NCBI GenBank assembly: GCA_029255685.2
Contig: CM055313.2
Span: 26,699,079 to 26,763,078 of the forward strand
DNA: 64,000 bases
Reading direction: 5' to 3'
Origin: Silene conica
Lineage: Eukaryota > Streptophyta > Magnoliopsida > Caryophyllales > Caryophyllaceae
The translations under genes and the position numbers were made by a program. Positions 11,486 to 22,443 of this stretch are shown piece after piece (within the stretch, counting starts at the first letter, position 1; each line of letters begins with the position of its first letter). The notes under the pieces are model-generated. The model was not told the origin of the DNA. It saw nothing but the letters and a program-made list of their open reading frames with translations, and did not search any database.

Positions 11486-13679
11486 TGTTATGGATGTTTT
11501 ATCTGCTTGCCTTGATGAGGGCACAATGTCAGATATGCATGATTGGTTATTGAGGTTTATTTGATTTGTGGTTAAATCATCCAAGACATTGGATGACTCT
11601 TAGTTCGGTTTCATAAATAGTTGGATTGAAAGACCCCCCGACTGGGTAACCAGTAGGGAAACCGGCTCTCCTTCCTAACGGTTTATGAAGTTGGTTGAGA
11701 GCCGTGCACTAGAGTTTGCATGATAGTATGAGGACAGTTGATGAGTTGTTTATGCTTCACATGTTATATATGTTGGAGTATTCTGTATTGCTTTATGTGT
11801 TACGTGTTGTCACAAAAGGTGGCTAGGAGAACTCTAGTCACTCCCCACTGATTGTGGCGTACATGTTTACATGTATGTAGGTACATGACAGGTTGGCAGA
11901 GGGGTTGCATGGAGCTAGCGAGCGATGATCCTTCACCGATTGACTTACACTTTTACGTTAGCTAGACTTAGAATTACATTTCAGTTTTTGAGTGCCTGTA
12001 GGGATGTGCCATCCCGGACTGCTTTTATATTACGCTTGTATACTTATTTATGTTTCAGTTTTGTAGTAGGACACCTCGCATGTTTAGTTATGTAAAAAGT
12101 TTTAATTCCGCTGCATTTTTAGTACTTTTGTATGTTTATATTTCCGCTTTCGCGAGGGGTTTTACATATTTAGCTCTTGCTTATAAAATAAAAGTTTTAG
12201 CTCTTTTTCTTAGCTTTCCAACTCCACCGAAAACACGTCAATCGGAGTTCTGTGGAGGAAATTATGTCGAAAATACGAAAGGCTGTCACGGACCATCCGC
12301 TAACGAGACCCACGCTCGTTGCTTACTCTATACTCTTTTTCACATGTCCTTTGGGACACATGGCTGAATACTAAACCTTGCCTTGCTGCCCAAGGTCATC
12401 CTCTACCTTCCTTCTTCTTCAAATCCTTCATTATTTTTCAGAAAAACACTCACACAAAAACACAAAACAAAAGACACCATTGTTGTGCACCTCAACCGTA
12501 AAACGGTCGTAAAATCTTCGTTTCTTATCCGTTTTCGACGATTTTCGCGCCTATCTATTCCTCTCCTCGCCCTCCATCTTCCTAGGTAATAAAAGTATCA
12601 AAATTCTTCCTTAATATACTCTGTTAGTGGCCTTTAAGGCATGGTTCTCTAAGCTAACCTCGTTTATTTGTGTGTAGCTAGTTCGGTTGTCCAAACCGGA
12701 GTGGCTTTAAGTTCAAAATCATGCTTATTGAAGAGCTATAAGGTAACGGTGATGGGTTACTCGACTTTATCGTCTTTGTTTGCATGACTATATGCTAGTA
12801 ATATTTAGTATACTAGGATTGTTTTTGATTAAATAGTGGCATGATTAGGTTAATAAATCATATGTTTGGATGAATTTCATCATGCATGCTTGTGTTGGAT
12901 GAGTTTTTAATTGTGGAAATTCATTAAGGATTGTATGGTTAAATGAGTTTATGATCATTGAGGATGATTAGTTTGATAGTCTTTCAAGTTCATAGTGTTT
13001 TGCTTACAATGGTTAATTCATGATGTTTCAGCACCTTGACAAATCTGTCCATTGTCTTGTACAATTTATTTCGACATCTTAGAATATCCTTCTTTGAAAA
13101 TGTTGAAAAGAGACCCCTGTTTATTTTGAGTTAAGAGTCTACCTCTGAATTTTCGTAATTTTCTTGCATGTCGTTTGTTCACAACAAATTATTTACGAAC
13201 AGTGCGCTGAAATACTCGCAGAACGGACAGTAGCTCAAAGATTGTTTTGAAAATCATTTTTAAACTTTGAAATGATTCTGGTCCTTTTCAATAATTAAAC
13301 TTTGAAGATTTTAGATGATGTTAGGAGTTTGCTTTGCCCCAAAATGATTTGTTAAACCCGTTTTATGAAGCAATACATTTTGTGTGACGGGTTCTGACAC
13401 ACTGTAAAGATCAGTCAATAACCCCCTGTTAAGTTCGTCTTTTGAAAATGTTTATTTGACAAATATTGTAGATAAAAGTCTTATTAATCTTACCCAGTTG
13501 GCCTTGTATCATTTCGATTTTATTTGAATTAATGATGAATTTTACGGCAGAGGACAGCTGAAATGTAAAGCGCTTTTAAGACTTATGTTTTATTAATCAG
13601 TTTCGTTTATTCTTCTTCCATATGGAATGGTCTTAAGTGTTGTCTTATTTATTGATTGTTGGCTCTTGTATGTAAATGA

Positions 13680-14160
13680 GTTGGTTAACGGTTATGTTAA
13701 CTTAAATTGTGTTTTGATGACGGTTATGTTATCTTAAGATGAGTAGGGTGACGGTTATGTTGCCTTGCTTGTGTTTAGGTGACGGTTATGTCACCCTAAA
13801 TTGTGTTGGTAACGGTTATGTTGCCTTGATTGTGAATAGATAGCGGTGATACGATTTGTGTATCACTGTAATGAACAAACGCCACTCCTGTTATGGGATT
13901 TTATCTAACTATGTTCGGGATTGGTCGGTGTCCGTGGTTATGCGGTCCGGTCCCCGTGTGTCGTTCGGTGTAGGTTATTACATCGAGAGGTCTGGCCAGG
14001 TCTTAGGCATATAGTTGTCGGTTATGCGCTATACATAGTATCCGGATGACGTGGTTATGCGCTCCGGTAGCTAGGGCGCGGTTATACGCCCTAGCCTGTT
14101 AGTGGAGCGGTTATACTCCCTAACTGTCAGTTGTAGCGGTTATGCTACCTGACGGCGTTC
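13680..14160 (+). repeat. Short-loop hairpin array in solo LTR B
   Basis: Repeated GGTTAT core with arms that vary but pair: GGTTAAC/GTTAACT, GGTGAC/GTCACC, GGTAAC/GTTGCC (with G.T pairs), CTAGGGCG/CGCCCTAG around CGGTTATA, GGAG/CTCC and GTAG/CTAC. Roughly ten units, in two groups (13685-13830 and 13930-14160). Some units, such as the one near 14050, pair poorly. Confidence 0.75.
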
Positions 14161-14862
14161 ATTCTATTCTTGGTTTGTTGTATGCGTGATTGGACATGCC
14201 ACCTAGTTGTTGGCCTCTGAGTCGATCACTTGGATGTTTACCTGATTATGATGATTGGACATGCCACCTAGTTGTTGGCCTCTGAGTCGATCATTTGGAT
14301 GTCTACTTGATTTCGAGATCAACTCACTTGTTGGCTTTAATTATGTTACACATGTTGATTCATGCTGTTATCACATGTTTTGGCTTATCGCTCATGCATT
14401 GATCATGTTGATTACGTTTGGTAATGCATATATGGTTGTTTTTGAAATAATATACATGTTCATATGTATAAGATGTTTTGTATTACCGTTTACATGTAAT
14501 CTGACGTAAAGTGGCTGGGAGAACCCTAAGTTACTCCCCACTGACTGTGGCGTTCATGTTTCATGAATGTAGGTTGGTGCTGTTTGGGGAAGACGTGTGG
14601 CTAGCGAGCATTGTTGATCATTCGACAATTACCCTTACGATTAGTTTAGATTTAATTCATGTTGTTATCGTGGGATACCTTATCCCTCGTTTATTTAAGT
14701 ATATGTGAATAAGTTATACTTTCTTATTAGATTTAGTCTTCTGCACGTTGTTTTGATATTCCGCGAAAAAGTTTTAATAAATATGTCAAAAAGCTTTTAA
14801 AAGTATCGTATTTCCGCTGCAAATTACTTGTTTATTTTTATGCTATATCGCGGGGTGTCACA

Positions 14863-17800
14863 AATGTCTTCCGTTGTTTTGAAACTTTCTATGCCCACTT
14901 TATCTGACTTAATTAACCATCGGCGCAATTTTCGGACATTTTTGTTCTAGGAGCCCAGAGGCCGAAAAACCTGTATTATACATTTCAATTTCAGCCGTTT
15001 CAGGCGCTCGTACCGTGTGATGTGTTTCTTATGCCGGTTTTTGTACCACGTGTCCGAAGTCGCATCATTACGTATCTTATCCGACTCTAGACCCAAAAAA
15101 CAACTATTAATCGCTTTTACACGCTTATGTAATTATCGACCGAAACTGGTTTACCGACAACCTCAAATGTGTTCGTTTGTTTTTGAAAATTTTCGTGCCC
15201 GCTTTATCTGACTCAATTAACCATCTGTGCGATTTACAAGCATTTTTGTTCCGAGAGCCCGGAGGCCTAAAAAACGTGTAGTGTATTTCAATTTGAGCCG
15301 TTTTGGGCGCTCATAGCGGGCTTATTTGTTTTTACCGTTGGTTTTCGTACCACGTATCTGAAGTCACATCATTATGTATCTTATTCGATCCTATACCCAA
15401 AAAACAAATATAAATCACTTTTACACAATTATCCGATTATTGGCGGAAACTGGTTTATAGCATACCGGAAACTCAAATGTCTTCTGTTGTTTATGAAAAA
15501 TTTTGTGCCTGCTTTATCTGTCTTCGTTAAGCATCCGTTCAAGTTTCGGACTTTTTTGTTCTCGGAGCCCGAAGGCCTAAAAAACGTGTATACACTTTAA
15601 TTTGAGCCGCTTCGGGCGCTCTTAGCGGGTGATTTGTTTTTTCTACCGCTTTTCGTACCACGTGTCTGAAGTCGCATTGTCATGAGGTATTCAATTCGAT
15701 TTTTATACCCAAAAAAAATGGTTTATAGCATCCGACAATCTCAAATGTCTTCCGTTATTTCTGAAATTTCTGTTCCTGCTTTATATTACTCAATTAACCA
15801 TCGGTGCAATTTTTGGACATTTTTGTTCTGGGAGCTCGGAGGCCTAAAAAACATGTATTAGACACTTCAATTTGAGCCGTTTCAGGTGCTCGTAGCCCGT
15901 GATGTGTTTTTTCTGCCAGTTTTCATACCACGTGTTCGAAGCCTTATCATGAGGTATCGTATTCGATTCTATACCCAAAAATCAAATATAAATCGCTTTT
16001 ACACGATTATCTATTGGCCGAAACTTGTTTATAGCAAACTTGCAACCTCAAATGTCTTCCGTTGTTTTTGAAAATTTTGGTGCCCGTTTTATCTGACTCA
16101 ATTAACTATCCATGCGATATTCGGACATAAAAAATGTGTATTATTTGAGTTGTTTGGGGCGTTCGTAGCGGGTGATTTATTTTCTCTGCCGGTCTTCGTA
16201 CCACGTGTCCAAAGTCGCAGCATGAGATATCTTCTTCGATTATGTACCCAAAAAACAACTATAAATCAGTTTTACACGATTATTCGAGTATTGGCCGAAA
16301 CTGGTTTATAACATACAGACAACCTCAAATGCCTTCGGTTGTTGTTGAAAATTTTTGTGCCCGCTTAATCTGACTCAATTAACCATCCGTGCTATTTTTT
16401 GGACATTTTTGTTCCAGGAGCCCGGAGGCCTAAAAATCGTGTATTAGACACTTCAATTTGAGCCGTTTTGGGCGCTCGTAGTGGCTTATTTGTTTTTACT
16501 GTTGGTTTTTGCATCACGTGTCCGAAGTCGCATCATGAGGTATTTTATTTGATTTTATGCCCAAAAAACAACTACAAATCACTTTTACACGATTATCCGA
16601 TTATCGGCCGAAACTGGTTTATGGCACACCGGCAACCTCAAATGTCTTCCGCTGTTCTTAAAAATTTTTAGTACCTGCTTTATTTGAGTCACTTAACTAT
16701 CCGTGCGATTTTCGTAATTTTTTTTTTGGGATCTCAGATGCCTAACAAATGTGTATTATACATTTCAATTTGAGTCGTTTCGGGCGCTCGAAACGGGTTA
16801 TTTGTTTTTAATGCCAATTATCGTACCACATGTCCAAAGTCACATCATGAGATATCTTATTCGATTCTATACCCAAAAAACAACTATAAATCACTTTTAC
16901 ACGATTATCCGATTATCGGCCGAAACTGGTTTATTCCACACCGGAAACCTCGAATGTCTTCCGTTGTTTTTGAAAATTTGTGTGCCTGGTTTATCTGACT
17001 CAATTAATCATCCATGCGATTTTCGGACAATTTTGTTCCGGAAACCCAGAGTCCCTAAAAACGTGTATTATATTCTTCAATTTGAGCCGTTTCGAGCGCT
17101 CGTAGTGGGTTATATGTTTTCACTGTCAGTTTTGGTACCTCGTGTCCGAAGTCACATTATGAGATATCCTATTCGATTCTATACCCAAATGACAACTGTA
17201 CATCACTTTTACACGATTATCCGATTATCGACAAAAAATGGTTTATAGTATACCGACAACCTCAAATGTTTTCCATTGTTTCTGAAAATTTTTGTGCCCG
17301 CTTTACCTAACTCAATTAACCATCCGTGAAATTTACGGACATTTTTGTTTCGGGAGCCTGGAGGCCTAAAAAACGTGTATTATACACTTTAATTTGAGAT
17401 GTTTCGGGCGCTCGTAGCGGGTTATTTATTTTTTCCGCCGGTTATCGTACCACATGTCCAAAGTCGCATAATGAGGTATCTAATTCGATTCTATACAAAA
17501 AAAACAACTATAAATCGCTTTTGTTTTTGAAAATTTTGGTGCCCGCTTTATCTGACTCAATACACCATCGCTGCAATTTTCGGACATTTCGTTCCGGGAA
17601 CCCGGAGGCCTAAAAAACGTGTATTATACACTTCAATTTGAGTCGTTTTGGGCGCTCGTAGAGGTTATTTTTTATTTTTCTTCTGGTTTGCATACCACGT
17701 GTCCAAAGTCGCATCAAGATGTATCTTATTTGATTCTATTTCAGAAAAACAACTATAAATACCTTTTACACGATTATGCGATTATCGGCCGAAACTGGTT

Positions 17801-18210
17801 TATAGCATACCGGAAACCTCAAATGTCTTCCGTTGTTTTTGAAAAAATTTGTGCGCGCTTGATCCGAGTCAATAAACCATCCATGCGATTTTGAGACATT
17901 TTTGTTTCGGCAACCCGAAGATCTTACAAACGTGTATTATACACTTCAATTTGAGCCGTTTCGAGCGGTCGTAGTGGGTCATTTTTATTTTTCTACCGGT
18001 TATTATGCCACAAGTACGAGGTCGCATCATGAGGTTATTTATTTGATTCTATATCCAAAAAACAACCATAAATCACTTATACACAATTATTCGGTTATCA
18101 GCCGAAACTGGTTTATAGCATACCTGCAACCTTAAATGTCTTCCGTTATTTTAAAAAAAATTTATGCTCGCTTTATCTGATGCGATTAATCATCTGTGCG
18201 ATTTTCTGAC
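14863..18210 (+). repeat. ~312-bp satellite (subfamily A), main array
   Basis: About eleven monomers. The landmark GGGCGCTCGTAGCGG or a variant appears near 15002, 15303, 15612, 15883, 16155, 16468, 16782, 17094, 17405, 17649 and 17961. Most steps are 302-314 bp; steps of about 270 and 244 mark monomers with internal deletions. Copies are visibly diverged, so the array is old. Frames of up to 165 codons, such as 16751-17248, run across monomers and carry no recognisable protein. Confidence 0.93.
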
Positions 18211-20410
18211 TCGCTTCTATGTGCCAAATAAAACTCAAAGCTATTTCAATGTACGAAAAAGGGGCAATCAACTCCGTTACTCATTTATCACGATACCTTA
18301 TTCATAACCAGTAGACTCCAACATTGTCTTCGATACTTTTCCATACCTCAAATTTTCGAAAGGACAAATTAGCAAGATATAAAAAAGAACATACAAGTAC
18401 CTCGAGATTTTGCTTGTCTGTTTCTCTAAAACTTATTCGTAAGATTTAAGTGAATAAGGTTGAGAGTAAAAGACAATGATATAGGAACAAACATCCCCTT
18501 CGTGACAACATTTTGCTTTACCAAAACATATAATCAAACATTGTGTAACTCTGCACAATATCTATTATCTTGGCCTTAGCTTATTTTTGACGTATATGAA
18601 TAACTTATTACTTCAATTTATAATAAATAAAATGGTGCTAGAAACTAGTGTGGAATGCTACTTACTCCATTTCAATCAATTGTTTACATTAATTTTATTT
18701 TTCTGTTAAAAAATAAAATAAAGATAAAATATTCACTAAAACGGAGGAAGTGTTATGTTAGTTTGTTCTACTCCTTCCGTTTTATTCTCGTATTACCCCT
18801 TGAAATTCGCTACTTAACCCCAGTTATTCGGCTCAAATGAGCTAAATTGAATTGAAGGCAGATGAACTTAATTGAACTAAATTAAATGGAGTTGAGACGA
18901 AGTGAATGAAGTTGAAGTTAGAGTTAATTCTGTGAAGAAACGAGCGTAATAGAATTAACTGAAACTATACCGAAATGAAATAATAGAGCTTAGCTAAATT
19001 GAAATGAGCTGAAATTACGCCGAAAAGAATAGAGCCTTAGTATTCCCCATAACAATAATAATAGAGTTCACTTTGTTCTGAAGGACAGATATATCATTTT
19101 ACTACTTTTTCCAAAATCGGCATTTATAACCAATGCTATAATTAGACCAGGTAAAATTCACCCCGGCTTGAATGGTTGACCTGAATAACCCAATGCGTAT
19201 TCGACTCGATACCCGAACTAAGGGTCGAACTTGCCTATAACGCGAATTGAATCGAACCAATATAACTCGAGCTGAATATTTATAACTGAAAATTGGCAAC
19301 GATCCTCAACAATCTTGATAATAATATATTCGAAAATGACTCCACCCGACCCAATTAATTGATCCGAAATCCCGTAAACCTAAAAACCTAAACGGACCAA
19401 ACTCAGAACAACCTGATTAACAAGTTTGTCGTGTCTAACCACAATAATATTTTGGCATCTTTGAACACTTTGTTACTTCCTCCGCCACGATCATTTGTTA
19501 AGGGTTCTTACTAGAGACCTAATATTAACAATGCATATCTTAACCACTAGATTAAAATATATTCGGTTTTTATAACTTATTTAATGACAACATAAACAAG
19601 CACGCAAATAATATAAAGTAGTAGTTGTACAATATACATTCTTAAAAATTTTAAAAACTATAATTTAAAATAATAAAGTTATAGGAATCAAAAATCTAGA
19701 TCTCGAAAGAGGAAACCTTGAGAATAGTGTTGAAGAATATTCTAAGGCCGCCTAATTACAACAACAAAAATCCAAAGATTTAATTAATAAAGTAATTATT
19801 GGAAAGCAAAGCATAATTAGATTATGATTAATGTTCAAGCTACTAGGAAAAGTCAGCTCATTAGGGTACGACCATTACACATTTCCAAAAATTCACTGCA
19901 ATTTTTACTTTGATCTTCTTTTTACTTTTATCCTGCATGCCCTTCACGGTTAGTAATTATAACCATAATCTAAGATTTTGAAATTTTACCTAACCCTTGT
20001 TTTTTATTAGGTCAATTTATATTAGTATTATGTTAATCCGTTTTATCATTTTACGTTTGAGTTTAAAATTTTCTGACGATATAATTTGTAATGGAGTGTA
20101 TATTTACTTGCAAAATTGTGTTAAATCAATTTACGCGTTGTGGTATTGCTTATGTTAGTCTTGGCGAGTTTCGGGTTTTAAGACTATACTACACAAACTT
20201 AAAACATACTGACATTACATGTTGATGAAAGTTCTCATTCCGAGAGTCTTATAATTTACTAGGACGGAGAATGTGATGACTCGTATTATAAATACGTTAT
20301 TTAATTTACATATCAATTAATATAATTCTCGTAATTAAAAGTACATGTGTAAGGCCGAGTTACAATTATGAATCAAAATGTGATGTCTTAATTACTAAAT
20401 CAACTAATAT

Positions 20411-20502
20411 ACTACTTCTGTCTCAGTGAATAGTTCACATTTACTTTATTTTGTGAGGAAAAAAAATCAAGTGTAACCTATTGACTAGGAGAAAGGAGTA
20501 GG
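20411..20502. mobile_element. Stowaway-like MITE remnant
   Basis: Short block with ACTACTTCTGTCTCAGTGAA at the left and GACTAGGAGAAAGGAGTAG at the right. These inverted ends resemble the CTCCnTCnGTCTC ends of Stowaway/Mariner MITEs. It is degenerate and its target duplication is unclear. Confidence 0.4.
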
Positions 20503-20840
20503 TAGATAACTTTATCATATGTTTTGATGCAGATAGGGTTTAAATCTGGATCATAAGTATCATAACTTAAATTTTACCAATTAAATCAGGTGACATTTGC
20601 ACCACGGTAAGGAAAGTAAACTAGAATGCGGATTTCATTGTTAAATGCAATGTAACCTTTTGATTGGGACGAAAGGAGTAGTAGATAACATGCATTATCA
20701 TATGATTAGATGCAAATATGGTTTAAACTAAACTAGATCATGAAAATTATAACTTAATTTTAACCATTTCAGTCAGCTGACATCTGCATTACTGTAAGAA
20801 AAAGTAAATTAAGATTAGGGTTTTCATTGTCAAATGCAAG
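20471..20840 (+). repeat. ~180-bp direct duplication
   Basis: The block starting TGTAACCTATTGAC at 20472 recurs as TGTAACCTTTTGAT at 20651. Shared later phrases are ATCATATG, the AGATAGGGTTTAAA/AAATATGGTTTAAA pair, and CATTGTTAAATGC/CATTGTCAAATGC. The copies are diverged, so this is an old duplication. It includes the right end of the Stowaway-like remnant. Confidence 0.65.
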
Positions 20841-22443
20841 ACAAGGAGTAAACTAAATGTTTAATGATTACAAAATTACTAGACAAAATGAAGCAATGAA
20901 ACAAAAGGCACTCAAACAATAATGGGGTAATGATACAAATAAAAAGGATGAGGATTACCTTTTACTAAGAGGGGGCTCATCATATGTGTCATCATGCACA
21001 ACTTTGTGCCTTTAACCATCTTTTCTTTTGACTCCATTACTTTAACTTTCACCGCCATCCACACTTAATTAATTTTTTTTAATTTTTTATTTGTCCATTT
21101 CCCGACCAAAAGCAAATATTATAGACCATAATTCTTTGATATTACACATATATCAAGCCTCACTCGTGTAAGTTCTAGCCTCTAGGGTGTGTTTTTCCAA
21201 TAGTGGAAGATATTATATTTTTAGGAAAAATAATGTTTTGCCAACTTACTATTATTATGTGACTTGCTTGTGTCTCTATGGTAGTTTAGTCTTTGAAGCA
21301 ATTGCGAAATCAGGATTTGATGTTAAAAAAGAAAAAGTTCCATAATCAGACAAATATCTATAATATAAAAATTTAATAAAATTTTAAATTTTTTCGTTGT
21401 TCAGCAATTGACCCCAATTGTTAGGCTCCGAAAGGTTTCTCTACGGCTCTAAAAGATTATTGAACAAAGAACATTGTATTGTAAATAAATAAAACGAATT
21501 AAATTCATTTTAAAACTAAATAGTGTTATAAAGCGTAATGTATTTGCAATGGGCCGGGGCTTCTTTGATCCATTTTATATGACATTTAATATTTCATTTA
21601 ATTTAAAATGAGGGTAGGATATAGGAGATGGTCGGATCTTATTTATATTAATCTATTTTTCTTTATCTATCTCACAATAATTGTCCAATTTCTATATCAC
21701 CTAATGAAATAAAATGTGAAACTCTCAAATAATCTTTGGTTAATTTAGTAACATAATGACCATGTAAATGTGATATACTTATTTGTGTACTTAACCACCA
21801 AATATTAAACATGACTCAACTTTAAAAAATTATATAATTACGACGAAGGGAGTACTTGAACTTGGTTTCGTATTTTTGTTCTAATTAAAATACCTATTAT
21901 ATATAACATAAAGGAAAAATTACAAACAACCACCACGTATTTGCGTATTTTTATAAATTACCACCATGTATTTGTATTTTTATAAAAAAAACACCCAAAC
22001 TTTCATGTATACTCCCCAATCACCATCGTATATCTCCCCCTATACTCGCTTTTCTTATTTTCCGACTCGTTAATTAGCGATTTATGTTTCATACCCAAAT
22101 TAAGACAGAGAACGTATATTAGTGTATGATTAGTTGGTATATTCAAATGAACTACTTTTTAGTTTTTATACATTTTAGGTATCAAACCATGGTCCTACAA
22201 ATATATGTTTTAGCATTTCATATAAGAAGGCATGAAGTACCATCTTTCATTTTCCCTTGATCATCATCCATTTTCCCTTCATTAATACCTTCATAATTAA
22301 TCAATAATATAGCTCTCATCATCAACTTTTCTTATTATGCAATTTGAAATTAAACTAATTACATCAAACATATATTAATCATCTTTTTTTGCAACTCAAA
22401 TAACCTAATCCATCCATTAGTAGATTTCTAGAGATAATAATAC

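Larger units (their letters stand above)
693..12166 (+). mobile_element. Full-length non-coding gypsy-type LTR retrotransposon (LARD-like), element A
   Basis: Two near-identical direct repeats (693-3639 and 9264-12166) begin TGTAACATCCC and end GGGGTTTTACA. They are flanked by the 5-bp target duplication TATTT (688-692 and 12167-12171). A primer site for initiator-Met tRNA lies two bases inside the 5' LTR and a purine-rich tract abuts the 3' LTR. The internal region has no gag, protease, RT, RNase H or integrase frame, so it must be mobilised in trans by an autonomous relative. The bases before the 3' LTR (TTTCGAGGACGAAACTTTTT) resemble the end of Tekay/Del-type chromovirus elements, but lineage is an inference. 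By eye I find only about a dozen substitutions between the LTRs, implying a recent insertion. Confidence 0.93.
9264..12166 (+). repeat. 3' LTR of element A (2903 bp)
   Basis: Near-identical partner of 693-3639, following the purine tract at 9249-9263 and ending TTTTACA before TATTT. It contains the same ten-unit hairpin array (about 10982-11485) and a shorter CG-rich minisatellite (about 10304-10676). Visible substitutions against the 5' copy include positions near 9420, 9778, 10221, 10753 and 12055. Confidence 0.93.
485..14862 (+). mobile_element. Solo gypsy-type LTR B, interrupted by a nested element
   Basis: The outer ends are TGTAACACCCCG at 485 and GGGGTGTCACA ending at 14862, flanked by a perfect 5-bp target duplication AATGT (480-484 and 14863-14867). 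After removing the nested element (693-12166 plus one TATTT copy) about 2.9 kb remain, the same size as LTR A. The segment 12480-12600 resembles 1110-1200 of LTR A, so the two are relatives. No primer site, internal region or second LTR exists between the duplications, which makes it a solo LTR produced by LTR-LTR recombination. It carries its own hairpin array (13680-14160) and the conserved 3' motif (14511-14552). Confidence 0.88.
18211..22443. other. AT-rich intergenic DNA
   Basis: No gene or long frame is seen. It holds degenerate Stowaway-like pieces (about 18665-18790 and 20411-20502), a direct duplication (20471-20840) and long AT-rich stretches. The last several hundred bases are the probable promoter and 5' leader of the IDD gene, but I could not fix a start site. 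Confidence 0.7.

Noticed and set aside
16751-17248. 165-codon frame in the satellite array
   Set aside because: It spans more than one satellite monomer and is not kept open in neighbouring monomers; satellite by-product.
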